A DNA stretch of 64,000 bases from HGM04593 sp045646845 (GTDB lineage: Bacteria; Bacteroidota; Bacteroidia; Bacteroidales; Bacteroidaceae): positions 12,998 through 76,997 of the forward strand of contig JAZRLO010000002.1 of assembly GCA_045646845.1 (NCBI GenBank). The letters are read 5' to 3'. Numbering within the stretch: position 1 is the stretch's first letter; the number at the start of each line of letters is the position of its first letter. The notes under the pieces were generated by a model. That model did not search any database and had not been told where the DNA came from. It saw only the letters and a program-made list of their open reading frames with translations. The position numbers and the translations under genes are program-made. This document shows positions 50,601 through 58,652 of the stretch, one piece after another.

Positions 50601-52280
50601 TCAATAAGTTATTTCCTTTTCAAAAACAGTTTCGTTCCCGAGTACATCCTTCGCCACGACCCTGAGTTTATGTTTGCCGCGGCTGACATTCTCGGCCTTG
50701 AGGTCAAGCGTAAGCAAAGATTCCTTACTGCTGTACCTGAAGAGCACGAATCTGCCGTCCAACGTACCCTTGAAAGAGCCTATTGCCGTTTCACTGTCGG
50801 ACAGTCCAAGTTCAATACGGCCACGTTTCATCCACTGCCTGTCGTTCTTTGCGACAAGGCGCGGACCGACGGTATCGGCAAAGACCTCATATTCACCGAA
50901 GCTTCTTATCTTGGCATTCATCCAGCCGTTGCTGTATTTTCCGCCCACATATAAGACTTTCCCAGATGAACGCCTCCCCACATACAGTTTGGAAGTATCT
51001 ACACTGCAACTGCCGTTCACTTTTATAGAAAGGTCTGCACCATGCCAAAACGGAACCGTCTCTTCGCCTATGCTGTACCTGCCCGATATATTGCCTGTCC
51101 CTTTCACATCCACTCTGACCACACAGTCATTGAACAATTCTTTTGCAGGAACAAGAAGGTTCATTCCTTCTCGATTTATGACATTCACCCTGGCCCAATA
51201 CAGTTTCTCTTCCCAAGCCGGAAGAGACATTATGGCAGAGACCTTTCCACGCAGCACACATCCATACACAGACCTGTTCCCGTGGTAATCCTCCAAATGA
51301 ACCTTTATATCATAGTACCTCTCCTCGCTCACTGTGAGCAATCCCTTGTCGTCGCCACAGTTCAACGCCCTCAAGGGCATGTTGTCATCGAGGAAAAGTT
51401 TCTGGAAACGGTCACCCTTGCGAACAAGCCGGGCATAATCGACCCAGGAGTTTATGAGCCTGTTCTCACCATAATCGAACTTGTCAAGAACGCTTTCGAA
51501 GATTTTCTTTCCATCGACATACAGGCGCATTATACGCACACCGTATTTATTGTTGGTACCGTCCATATAATCAAAAGCCTTCACGCCGATACCGACCTTG
51601 CCCCAGACCTCTATGGTATCGTTGAACCTGTCACTCTCCGCATCAATATACAACGGTGTACCCTCGCCTTCGACTACACCTCTTTTATATTTTGGATAAA
51701 CCGACAAAGCCAACGCTTTAGGCGGCTTCTTGTCCTTTATTCTGCTCTTGAAGAACTGCATAGGATCGTAGAGTTCATTCCCGGAACTGTCACGCACCTC
51801 AAAGTGCAGGTGAGGCCCGAACGAATATCCGGTATTCCCTGCATATGCGATGATCTCCCCGGTCTTTACCCTGTACTCGTCCGGTGCAAAGTTCAAATCG
51901 ACAGTAAAGGTCTCATTGGCATATTGATAATCCCTTACCCGCTTTGAGACTGCATTCGTAAACCTGTCGAGATGACCATATACGGTCATATACCCGTTGT
52001 CGTGCATCACATATATCGCCTGTCCGTACCCACCGGTCTCGACCTTGGCGCGGCAGATATAACCGTCTGCCACACATTTTATCGGCTTTCCCACAACACC
52101 CTGAGTCTTGAAATCGAGACCTGAATGAAAATGGTTGGAACGCAGTTCACCGAAATTTCCGCTCAGATATATCGGAAAATCGAACATCACCGAGAATTGC
52201 GGCTTGTTTTGGGCACAGACATGAGACACCGCTGCGAACTGTGTCATGAACAACAGGATATATTTCACAAGACGGAACAT
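50601..52280 (-). CDS. Exported M23-family metallopeptidase
   Basis: A 559-residue protein with a signal peptide (LVKYILLFMTQFAAVSHVCA) and a LytM-type M23 domain at about residues 35-190: the zinc ligands are in HFHSGLDFKTQG (HxxxD) and GPHLHFEVRDSSG, both intact, so it should be active on peptidoglycan cross-bridges. The remaining 370 residues are beta-rich with no family I recognise, perhaps surface- or glycan-binding. The start is MFRLVKY (52280), which gives a normal signal peptide. It begins 1 base after the flippase stop codon, tying peptidoglycan cutting to glycan export in one operon. Confidence 0.9.
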   Translation of the reverse strand: MFRLVKYILLFMTQFAAVSHVCAQNKPQFSVMFDFPIYLSGNFGELRSNHFHSGLDFKTQGVVGKPIKCVADGYICRAKVETGGYGQAIYVMHDNGYMTVYGHLDRFTNAVSKRVRDYQYANETFTVDLNFAPDEYRVKTGEIIAYAGNTGYSFGPHLHFEVRDSSGNELYDPMQFFKSRIKDKKPPKALALSVYPKYKRGVVEGEGTPLYIDAESDRFNDTIEVWGKVGIGVKAFDYMDGTNNKYGVRIMRLYVDGKKIFESVLDKFDYGENRLINSWVDYARLVRKGDRFQKLFLDDNMPLRALNCGDDKGLLTVSEERYYDIKVHLEDYHGNRSVYGCVLRGKVSAIMSLPAWEEKLYWARVNVINREGMNLLVPAKELFNDCVVRVDVKGTGNISGRYSIGEETVPFWHGADLSIKVNGSCSVDTSKLYVGRRSSGKVLYVGGKYSNGWMNAKIRSFGEYEVFADTVGPRLVAKNDRQWMKRGRIELGLSDSETAIGSFKGTLDGRFVLFRYSSKESLLTLDLKAENVSRGKHKLRVVAKDVLGNETVFEKEITY

Positions 52281-52281
52281 T

Positions 52282-53796
52282 TTATCTTTTTTTGAATACA
52301 CGCCGATACAACTTATAAAGCATATTCCCATGAGATGACAACATATACATTGACATCAGTACAGAGCATGCCACGCAGCCGAAACTCAAAAGCACACGGT
52401 TGAATTTGCCACCTACCATGAATACTGCGTATGCGGCAATGCCATAAATCACAAACTGTATAAGAAAATACTTTATGACACGCCGTGAAAATCTGAAAGA
52501 ATATTTGTTGTGCGCTATGAGGTATGCCGAAACAAGATCCACCACACGCGTTGCCGCCATAGCGACTCCGACACCGGTAAGTCCGTGCCAACTGTACCCC
52601 ATGACTATGAAAACCACGAACGAGATGTTGTATATCGATTCCTGAACAAGGAAGGTGAACGAATCGCCCTTTGAGAGCGGCATGAATGACAACGGGTAGG
52701 TCACCGTATTGAGAAGCAGAGCAAACATGGCTATCTGCGTCATTCTCAGTGCAGGTTCAAAGTCACTGCTGTACAGCAAAGGTATCAACTGAGGTAGAAG
52801 CATAATCACACCGAGAATAAGCGGGGCCTGTATCAGGACATGCACTTCAATCTGCCCGTTGACAATATCGTTGCGCTCCTTATGACGGCTGAACACTCCC
52901 GAAAGACGCGGATAGTAATCGGAGTCCAACGCAGCAAAAAGGATGCTCGGCAACATGCATATTATAGCGAATCCAGCCGAGAAGAGGCCGGTAGAGGCGC
53001 CGTCGCCCATCTGCGACAAAGCTTTGCATACAAGCCATATCGACAACGATGTCAGCACAGAAGAGTATATATACCCGGCACCCATCTTTATCATATCCAC
53101 CCCATCGCGCATAAGCGACAACGAGAAGGGAGAGACCCTGTAACGGTATAATTTCAATGTAAAGTAAAGTGCACCGGACATCTGGAAGAACGCGATGCAG
53201 AATATGGACGGGAATATACCTCCGAGCCCCATCACGAAATAGAGTGGGACGGAAACTGTGACAGCACTCAAGGCAGTCCAAACAGAGTAGAGTGCCAGGC
53301 TGTTGAGCCTTCTCACACCGCGCATGATGGCCACTTCTCCACCCGATACCGCCATGAAGAGCACCACAGGCGAAAGCATGAGAAAACGCGAAACATAATA
53401 GGAATGGCTTCCGAATATCCAGTTCGAAATGAACGGAGAGGCAAGCATGAAGAGCAACATTCCCACAAGACCTGTCAGAAGCGCGATGCTGCGGATTATC
53501 TTCACACAGTACTCTGCCGACTGCGCATCCTCGGTTTCATACACGCTCGCAAGTTTGCGCACCGCACTGAACGAGAGGCTAAGGTTCGTGCATTCGCTGA
53601 ACATCTGGATTGTCCTGTTATAAAGCGCGATAAAACCCAAACCGCGGGTTCCGAGAAGGATTGAAGCGAACTTGTTGCGTACCATATTCAGCAGCATCGA
53701 CAACCCCTGCGCACCGCCAAACATACCGAGATATTTGATGGTGCGGCGATAATTGCTGTTCGTGGAGGCTGTCTCCTGTCCGCTGTTTCCGCTCAT
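52282..53796 (-). CDS. Lipid-linked oligosaccharide flippase (Wzx/MATE-like, polysaccharide biosynthesis family)
   Basis: A 504-residue membrane protein with twelve or more predicted helices of the MVF/polysaccharide-transporter superfamily. The N-terminal YLGMFGGAQGLSMLLNMVRNKFASILLGTRGLGFIALY and the middle IKMGAGYIYSSVLTSLSIWLVCKALSQMGDGASTGLFSAGFAI are typical of O-antigen or teichuronic flippases. The start MSGNSGQ (53796) is chosen because the longer open frame has no transporter-like sequence. It lies head-to-head with three glycosyltransferase genes (252-base gap), so it probably flips the glycan they build. A TTATTTTG-like sequence upstream is a weak promoter candidate. Confidence 0.88.
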   Translation of the reverse strand: MSGNSGQETASTNSNYRRTIKYLGMFGGAQGLSMLLNMVRNKFASILLGTRGLGFIALYNRTIQMFSECTNLSLSFSAVRKLASVYETEDAQSAEYCVKIIRSIALLTGLVGMLLFMLASPFISNWIFGSHSYYVSRFLMLSPVVLFMAVSGGEVAIMRGVRRLNSLALYSVWTALSAVTVSVPLYFVMGLGGIFPSIFCIAFFQMSGALYFTLKLYRYRVSPFSLSLMRDGVDMIKMGAGYIYSSVLTSLSIWLVCKALSQMGDGASTGLFSAGFAIICMLPSILFAALDSDYYPRLSGVFSRHKERNDIVNGQIEVHVLIQAPLILGVIMLLPQLIPLLYSSDFEPALRMTQIAMFALLLNTVTYPLSFMPLSKGDSFTFLVQESIYNISFVVFIVMGYSWHGLTGVGVAMAATRVVDLVSAYLIAHNKYSFRFSRRVIKYFLIQFVIYGIAAYAVFMVGGKFNRVLLSFGCVACSVLMSMYMLSSHGNMLYKLYRRVFKKR

Positions 53797-53976
53797 ACAA
53801 TACAGATTAATTCTTACCGGTTGCGCCAAAGCGCACGCCCGCAATAAAACCAAACGCGAAGATAATAAAAAAAAGCGAAGCGACCAACCTTCGGAACAGT
53901 ATTTGGCCCCACATGCACAAAAAGCACGCGCAAAATAAAAAAGAGGCGTTTTATCGGATTTTATCCGTTTATTTAT

Positions 53977-53984
53977 TATCTTTG
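53977..53984 (+). promoter_or_regulatory. Promoter -7 element for the glycosyltransferase trio
   Basis: TATCTTTG followed by C matches the consensus and lies 64 bases before the first glycosyltransferase start. The -33 region shows no exact TTTG. Confidence 0.5.
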
Positions 53985-54048
53985 CCATAAATATGCACAA
54001 CCGGCAAAAACCGCCGGAACGCACCGAACATCAGCCCCGACGCGATTA

Positions 54049-55020
54049 ATGAAACTAAGCATAATAGTACCCGTATATAAAGTAAGACGTTATCTGCAGC
54101 GATGCATAGAGAGCATTCTGCAGCAGACATACACCGATTACGAGCTCATACTCGTGGATGACGGTTCCCCCGACAGCTGCGGAGCCATATGCGACCGGTA
54201 TGCGCACGAATGCGACAAGGTAAAGGTCATACACAAGAAGAACGGGGGACTCTCATCGGCGCGTAATGCAGGTATAGCAGCGGCACGTGGAGAATACATA
54301 ACGTTCGTTGACGGCGACGACACCGTAGCGTCCGGCACGTACTACCACAACATGAGGATACTGACATCAAACCCGGACATCGACATTCTGGAGTACCCAA
54401 TCATAGAACATTACGAGTCACCAAGAAGCAACATCATCTCTTTCGCGCCCGAAAAGATAAGCGGCAACGAAAACATATTCCCCGACTGGATAAGGCGCAA
54501 GGGATACGAACACTGCTTCGCGTGCAACAAGATATACCGCGCCGACATGTTCATGTTCGTGCGCTACCCCGAAGGGGAAGTCTTCGAGGACACATTTGTA
54601 ACCCCAATGCTCCTGGGAAGCTGCGAGAACATATACTACTCCGACTGCGGATTCTATTACTATTACGACAACGACGACAGTATAAGCAACACATACTCGT
54701 TCAAGTCGCAATACTTCCTTTACAGAAACCTGGCATCACTCTACAAGAGGGTGCGCGATGAATACAAGATGCCATCCGAAGCGAACAACATACTGTTGAA
54801 GAGCATTGACAACCTAACCGACCTTTTCCGTTGCAGCGGCGGGGAAAAAGAAGAATACAAGAAGGCCGCAGACCTACTGAAGGGCTGCAAACTGGACATA
54901 AAGGAGCTGTACAATATGGACATACCCGTCAAGAGCAAACTCAAATACACCCTTTTCTCATTGTCCGGAGCCTACATACACAGCCGCATCATATCCCTTA
55001 TGCACAAGAAACTCTGCTGA
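54049..55020 (+). CDS. Family 2 glycosyltransferase (first of trio)
   Basis: A 323-residue GT-A enzyme: LSIIVPVYKVRRYLQRCIESILQQTYTDYELILVDDGSPDSCGAICD (nucleotide site), GLSSARNAGIAAARGEYITFVDGDDTV with the DxD-type motif DGDD, and an acceptor part with CFACNKIYRADMFMF. It transfers a sugar from a nucleotide donor to a lipid-linked or protein-bound glycan at the inner face of the membrane. It is followed by a second GT2 after 3 bases. Donor and acceptor unknown. Confidence 0.92.
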   Translation: MKLSIIVPVYKVRRYLQRCIESILQQTYTDYELILVDDGSPDSCGAICDRYAHECDKVKVIHKKNGGLSSARNAGIAAARGEYITFVDGDDTVASGTYYHNMRILTSNPDIDILEYPIIEHYESPRSNIISFAPEKISGNENIFPDWIRRKGYEHCFACNKIYRADMFMFVRYPEGEVFEDTFVTPMLLGSCENIYYSDCGFYYYYDNDDSISNTYSFKSQYFLYRNLASLYKRVRDEYKMPSEANNILLKSIDNLTDLFRCSGGEKEEYKKAADLLKGCKLDIKELYNMDIPVKSKLKYTLFSLSGAYIHSRIISLMHKKLC

Positions 55021-55023
55021 TAC

Positions 55024-56025
55024 ATGTTCCTCTCGATAGTAATACCGCATTACAACCTGGAAAGAAGACTTCTGGAGCGATGCATCACAAGCATCACCAC
55101 ACAGGAGATTGCCGACGGCGATTATGAGATAATCGTAGTTGACGACGGCTCGGCACAACCGCCCTTATGGTTGGAGACAGAGCGCAGCACTGAGAGGGTA
55201 AGGTTCATACAGGCTGTTCACGGAGGACCCGGTGCGGCACGCAACCGAGGCATCGAAGAGGCGCGCGGCAAATACATAATGTTCGTTGACGCCGACGACT
55301 ATCTTATCGACAACGGAGAGACAGACAAATGCATCGACGTCCTGAAACGCGAAAAGCCGCAGATCCTGAGATACAGATACCACGTAGCCACCAGCCCCGA
55401 AGAGAGACTCCCGAATGCCAAAGAGAACATAAAGTTCAGCAACACCATAAGCGGAGCCACATTCATGGCAAACCACAACCTTCCCGGCAGCCCGTGCCTT
55501 TACTTCTTCAGCAGAGAACTTGCGGTACGCAAGGGCATCAGGTTTCCCGAGGGGTGCTACCACGAAGACGAGGAGTTCAACACCATACTCCACTTCCACA
55601 CCCAAAGCCTCATAACGAGCGACGCGTGCCTATACTGCTATTGCAGACGCGAAGGTTCCACCACCGCAAACACCGACAGGAAGTTCGAGGAGAGACGCAT
55701 GGCCGACATGTTCAAGGTCATAGAAAGAATCACCAACTTCCGCGGATGCTTCCAGAACCAATGCAACAGCATACAGAAGCAGGCCATAGACCGCAAGCTG
55801 AACATGCTCGCGGTTGACGCGATACTCAACATGCTTCACAGCGGTGCAAGCACAGGAGAGATAAGAAAAAGATGCCTTTCGGAACTGGCCCCACTATCAC
55901 TATACCCGATACCGGCAGCCGGTTATTCACTCAAATACAGGATATTCCGCATTCTGGCCAACAGCAATTCCGGAATCAGACTGCTACACCTGTTCACCCC
56001 CGGAAAAAACCCGAAGAAAAAATGA
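55024..56025 (+). CDS. Family 2 glycosyltransferase (second of trio)
   Basis: A 333-residue GT2: LSIVIPHYNLERRLLERCITSI, YEIIVVDDGSAQPP, HGGPGAARNRGIEEARGKYIMFVDADDYL (DxD as DADD), and GSPCLYFFSRELAVRKGIRFPEGCYHEDEEFN, which matches the acceptor-side HEDEEF motif of capsule or LPS GT2 enzymes. It lies 3 bases after the first GT2, and its TGA overlaps the next start as ATGA. The two GT2s share only the family core, so they probably add different sugars. Confidence 0.92.
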   Translation: MFLSIVIPHYNLERRLLERCITSITTQEIADGDYEIIVVDDGSAQPPLWLETERSTERVRFIQAVHGGPGAARNRGIEEARGKYIMFVDADDYLIDNGETDKCIDVLKREKPQILRYRYHVATSPEERLPNAKENIKFSNTISGATFMANHNLPGSPCLYFFSRELAVRKGIRFPEGCYHEDEEFNTILHFHTQSLITSDACLYCYCRREGSTTANTDRKFEERRMADMFKVIERITNFRGCFQNQCNSIQKQAIDRKLNMLAVDAILNMLHSGASTGEIRKRCLSELAPLSLYPIPAAGYSLKYRIFRILANSNSGIRLLHLFTPGKNPKKK

Positions 56026-57122
56026 AGATTCTGCTCATAGGTGAATACAGCAATGTCCATTGGACCCTTGCCGAAGGACTGCGTTCTTTGGGGCACACCG
56101 TATGCGTCATAAGCAACGGCGACTTCTGGAAAGACTACAAGAGAGACATATCGCTCGTACGCAAATACACCAGAATAGGAGGAATAAAATATCTGTTGAA
56201 AACATATGCCCTGTTGCCACGGCTTCGGGGGTACGACATCGTACAGATCATAAACCCCATGTTCCTTGAACTGAAGGCCGAAAAGATAGCCCCCATATAC
56301 CGTTACCTGAAGAAACACAACGGCAAAATCTTCCTCGGAGCCTTCGGAATGGACGCATATTGGGTCAAAGCCTGCACGCGCACACCGCGCACGTTCCGCT
56401 ACTCCGACTTCAACATAGGAGACAAAGCCATAGACAACGCATACACACGGGAACAGGCAGCCGACTGGCAGGAGACCGCAAAGGCACGGTTAAACCACGA
56501 AATTGCCCACAGCTGCAACGGCATAATAGCCGGAATGTACGAATACTACACGGCATATGCCGGGGAGCATGCCGAAAAACTGACATACATCCCCTTCCCC
56601 ATCGACCCCGAGCAGGTAAAAGCAGAGCAGTTCTATTCAACCGACAGAAAGCTAAGGTTCTTCATCGGAGTACAGAAAGAACGCAATATATATAAAGGTA
56701 CAGACATAATGCTCCGCGCACTCGAACGCATAGCTAAGAACCATGCCGACAAATGCGAAATACTTAAAGCAGAGAGCGTACCGTTCGAAGAATACCGGAA
56801 AATGATAGACGAATGCGACGTCCTGCTCGACCAGCTATACGGGTTCTCACCGGGAATGAACGCACTTTTGGCCATGTCAAAAGGCAAAATCGTAGTCGGA
56901 GGAGCCGAAGAGGAATGTTATACAATAAACAACGAAAAGGAACTGCGCCCTATGGTGAACGTCACACCCGACGAAGAGGACGTTTACAAAAAATTGGAAT
57001 GGCTGGTCAGAAACCCGGATATTATTGAAAAAATGCAGCGCGACAGCTTGGAATACATAACCAGACACCACCACAGCCACAAGGTTGCCGAAGAATACCT
57101 CAAATTCTGGAACAGCAAATAA
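56022..57122 (+). CDS. GT4-like (GT-B fold) glycosyltransferase
   Basis: A 366-residue GT-B protein: KILLIGEYSNVHWTLAEGLRSLGHTVCVIS (N-terminal Rossmann half) and the C-terminal donor half with IPFPIDPEQV, FFIGVQKERNIYKGTDIMLRALERI and DECDVLLDQLYGFSPGMNALLAMSKGKIVVGGAEEECY, where the conserved glutamate region appears as GFSPGMN. The start (56022) overlaps the preceding stop as ATGA. It is the last of the trio, followed within 2-3 bases by the hairpin at 57125-57148. It probably adds a sugar to the same glycan as its neighbours. Confidence 0.87.
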   Translation: MKILLIGEYSNVHWTLAEGLRSLGHTVCVISNGDFWKDYKRDISLVRKYTRIGGIKYLLKTYALLPRLRGYDIVQIINPMFLELKAEKIAPIYRYLKKHNGKIFLGAFGMDAYWVKACTRTPRTFRYSDFNIGDKAIDNAYTREQAADWQETAKARLNHEIAHSCNGIIAGMYEYYTAYAGEHAEKLTYIPFPIDPEQVKAEQFYSTDRKLRFFIGVQKERNIYKGTDIMLRALERIAKNHADKCEILKAESVPFEEYRKMIDECDVLLDQLYGFSPGMNALLAMSKGKIVVGGAEEECYTINNEKELRPMVNVTPDEEDVYKKLEWLVRNPDIIEKMQRDSLEYITRHHHSHKVAEEYLKFWNSK

Positions 57123-57124
57123 AA

Positions 57125-57148
57125 AAAGAACAGCAGAAACTGTTCTTT
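57125..57148. terminator. Terminator shared by the glycosyltransferase trio and the tRNA cluster
   Basis: Perfect 9-bp stem AAAGAACAG / CTGTTCTTT with a CAGAAA loop. On the minus strand it follows tRNA-Glu by one base and is followed by TTTTATTTG. Confidence 0.85.
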
Positions 57149-57149
57149 G

Positions 57150-57221
57150 TAGCGCCTACGGGAATCGAACCCGTGTTCCATGCGTGAGAGGCATGTGTCC
57201 TAGCCACTAGACGAAAGCGCC
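57150..57221 (-). tRNA. tRNA-Glu (anticodon CTC), copy 1
   Basis: A 72-base cloverleaf: acceptor GGCGCTT/AGGCGCT (first pair G-U), D stem GTCT/GGAC, anticodon stem CATGC/GCATG with loop CTCTCAC (anticodon CTC, codon GAG), and T stem ACGGG/CCCGT with loop TTCGATT. CCA is not encoded. It is identical to the copy at 57357-57428. The first base pair is a G-U wobble, which is slightly unusual. Confidence 0.93.
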
Positions 57222-57256
57222 ATAAGGCATCAAATGTTGTATTTGCAATATTTTGC

Positions 57257-57336
57257 AGCGCCTACGGGACCATTGCGAAGGAGCAATGTTTGCGACGACT
57301 GAAGCTTTAGCTTCACAAAGGAGTATTCCCGTCATC
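57257..57336. repeat. Truncated tRNA-Glu 3' end followed by an inserted hairpin-rich segment
   Basis: Bases 57257-57269 repeat the tRNA-Glu 3' end (AGCGCCTACGGGA on the plus strand), and the 31 bases 57239-57269 match 57340-57370 with two changes. The tRNA homology then stops, and a segment with two hairpins (CATTGC/GCAATG and GAAGC/GCTTC) runs to TTCCCGT at 57336. The ends ACGGGA and TCCCGT are complementary. Confidence 0.7.
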
Positions 57337-57356
57337 CCCGTATTTGCAATACTTTG

Positions 57357-57428
57357 TAGCGCCTACGGGAATCGAACCCGTGTTCCATGCGTGAGAGGCA
57401 TGTGTCCTAGCCACTAGACGAAAGCGCC
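57357..57428 (-). tRNA. tRNA-Glu (anticodon CTC), copy 2
   Basis: Same 72-base cloverleaf as copy 1, with the CTCTCAC anticodon loop and TTCGATT T loop. It lies 15 bases downstream of tRNA-Ser on the minus strand and is read from the same promoter. Confidence 0.93.
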
Positions 57429-57443
57429 GGTTGCAAAAATAAG

Positions 57444-57530
57444 CGGAAGCTGGGGGATTCGAACCCCCGGTACGGTAACCCGTACGGCAGTTTAGCAAAC
57501 TGCTGGTTTCAGCCACTCACCCAAACTTCC
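57444..57530 (-). tRNA. tRNA-Ser (anticodon GCT)
   Basis: An 87-base class II tRNA: acceptor GGAAGTT/AGCTTCC, anticodon stem GCAGT/ACTGC with loop TTGCTAA (anticodon GCT, codons AGC/AGU), a long variable arm (CGTACGGGTTACCGTAC), T stem GGGGG/CCCCC and discriminator G, as in serine tRNAs. It is first in the tRNA-Ser - tRNA-Glu cluster. Confidence 0.95.
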
Positions 57531-57563
57531 GTTTGTCATGGCATCCGCCCTTATTTTGCGATG

Positions 57564-57594
57564 CAAAGGTAGAACTAATAATTGAGCCTTGCAA
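57564..57594 (-). promoter_or_regulatory. Promoter of the tRNA cluster
   Basis: TACCTTTG followed by C (57571-57564), with TTG (57594-57592) 20 bases upstream. It is 34 bases before tRNA-Ser. Confidence 0.7.
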
Positions 57595-57664
57595 GAGAAA
57601 TGAGAAATATTTTTAAAAAAAGTGATTGAAAAGTTCTCAGTCCGTAAAAACAACCAAAACGGAA

Positions 57665-57688
57665 GGAGAGCGTTGGCCGACGCTCTCC
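57665..57688 (-). terminator. Terminator after the Lys/Pro repeat gene
   Basis: Perfect 9-bp stem GGAGAGCGT / ACGCTCTCC with a six-base loop; on the minus strand it is followed by TTCCGTTTTGG. It lies 62 bases beyond the stop codon at 57751. Confidence 0.7.
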
Positions 57689-57750
57689 TCCCTGAATCTA
57701 AAAAGTTACAAGTATGAATCCGGTTGGAATATTCATCTTTTACATAAAAC

Positions 57751-58344
57751 TCAATTTGCGATAAGTGCTATCAAAGCCGCTATGCCTACAACCGCTGCCG
57801 CTGCACCGATAAAAGAATCGTCATCATCCTCATATACAGGGGGAGGAGGAGGAACCGGGCGGTCTATAACCACTACCTGCTCTGGTCTGACGGGTTTATA
57901 CTTCGGCTTATATCCCGGTTTATAATTAGGTTTGCCGGGGTTATTATCAGGTTTGAAACCGGGTTTATTATCGGGTTTGCCGGGCTTGTTATCAGGCTTG
58001 TAACCGGGCTTACTATCGGGCTTGCCGGGCTTGTCGTCAGGTTTGTAACCGGGCTTATTATCGGGCTTACCGGGCTTGTCGTCAGGCTTGTAACCGGGTT
58101 TATTATCGGGCTTGCCGGGCTTGTCGTCAGGTTTGTAACCAGGCTTCTCCTGTTTATTGCCCACTGCTACAGGACGATACTCTGCCCTCTCATTCTCCTC
58201 AGCCCTACCTTCTCTTGAAATTCTTATCTCATTATTTTCCCTTTTATTAACTCTCGGAGCCTTATCCTCTCTGTTGTCCGCCACCATCTCTGCAGGTATA
58301 AGCATTCCGCCTATCATCGCTGCAATCATAATCATCTTTTTCAT
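57751..58344 (-). CDS. Exported protein with 15-residue Lys/Pro/Asp/Gly repeats and a C-terminal membrane anchor
   Basis: A 197-residue protein. A signal sequence (MIMIAAMIGGMLIPAEMVA) is followed by a charged stretch, then about five and a half copies of a 15-residue unit, KPGYKPDDKPGKPDN, over residues 67-151. A proline-rich segment (RPVPPPPPVYEDDDD) leads to a C-terminal hydrophobic helix (about 178-196) that probably anchors it. The repeat should be an extended, unstructured rod able to span the periplasm or reach into peptidoglycan. I recognise no family. The DNA repeat is nearly exact at the 45-base level. It has its own promoter and terminator. Confidence 0.8.
   Translation of the reverse strand: MKKMIMIAAMIGGMLIPAEMVADNREDKAPRVNKRENNEIRISREGRAEENERAEYRPVAVGNKQEKPGYKPDDKPGKPDNKPGYKPDDKPGKPDNKPGYKPDDKPGKPDSKPGYKPDNKPGKPDNKPGFKPDNNPGKPNYKPGYKPKYKPVRPEQVVVIDRPVPPPPPVYEDDDDSFIGAAAAVVGIAALIALIAN
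57892..58146 (-). repeat. Tandem 45-bp coding minisatellite
   Basis: About 5.5 units of 45 bases (e.g. GGCTTGCCGGGCTTGTCGTC within each unit) encode the 15-residue Lys/Pro repeats. Third-position differences (CCGGGC/CCGGGG, TTATTATC/CTTATCATC) are few, so the array is young or homogenised. Confidence 0.85.
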
Positions 58345-58402
58345 AGTCGTAATGTTTTAAAAGTTAAACCTGTTTACAATATCGTTTCCGTTTCTTCTAC
58401 CG

Positions 58403-58432
58403 CAAAGATATCTACGGTATAACATCTACAAA
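58403..58432 (-). promoter_or_regulatory. Promoter of the Lys/Pro repeat gene
   Basis: TATCTTTG followed by C (58410-58403), with TTTG (58432-58429) 18 bases upstream. It is 58 bases from the start codon. Confidence 0.55.
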
Positions 58433-58533
58433 AAGTTTATTCCCTAAGTATCAATGGAAGTTCTCCTAAATGCATTAGGATAATCCCCCGACCACCCACT
58501 AATATGCAGCCTTATACTTTTTTCGCTTTATAC

Positions 58534-58555
58534 TTTATACTTTATTAAGTATAAA
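58534..58555 (+). promoter_or_regulatory. Candidate operator of the sialic-acid operon
   Basis: TTTATACTT-TATT-AAGTATAAA is a perfect 9-4-9 inverted repeat. It abuts the -33 TTTG at 58556. TTATACTTT occurs three times in direct order at 58512, 58528 and 58535. A repressor or activator site is plausible, although short A/T-rich repeats of this kind can also be neutral. Confidence 0.45.
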
Positions 58556-58587
58556 TTTGTTCTTTACGATTATTTTTTCTTTATTTG
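58556..58587 (+). promoter_or_regulatory. Promoter of the sialic-acid (nan) operon
   Basis: TTTG (58556-58559) followed after exactly 20 bases by TTTATTTG (58580-58587), one base off TAnnTTTG. It is 66 bases before the lyase start. Confidence 0.5.
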
Positions 58588-58652
58588 TAAGATTTAGCAA
58601 TACTATTGAAACGCATACACAAAAAATATCAATAAAACTCAACTATTGAATT

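Noticed and set aside
53797..54024. N-terminal extension of the flippase
   Set aside because: The extension is Cys/Arg-rich and overlaps the glycosyltransferase promoter region; MSGNSGQ at 53796 precedes the first transporter-like sequence.
57892..58146. Tandem repeats considered as a CRISPR array
   Set aside because: Units are contiguous 45-base coding repeats with no spacers, and there are no cas genes.
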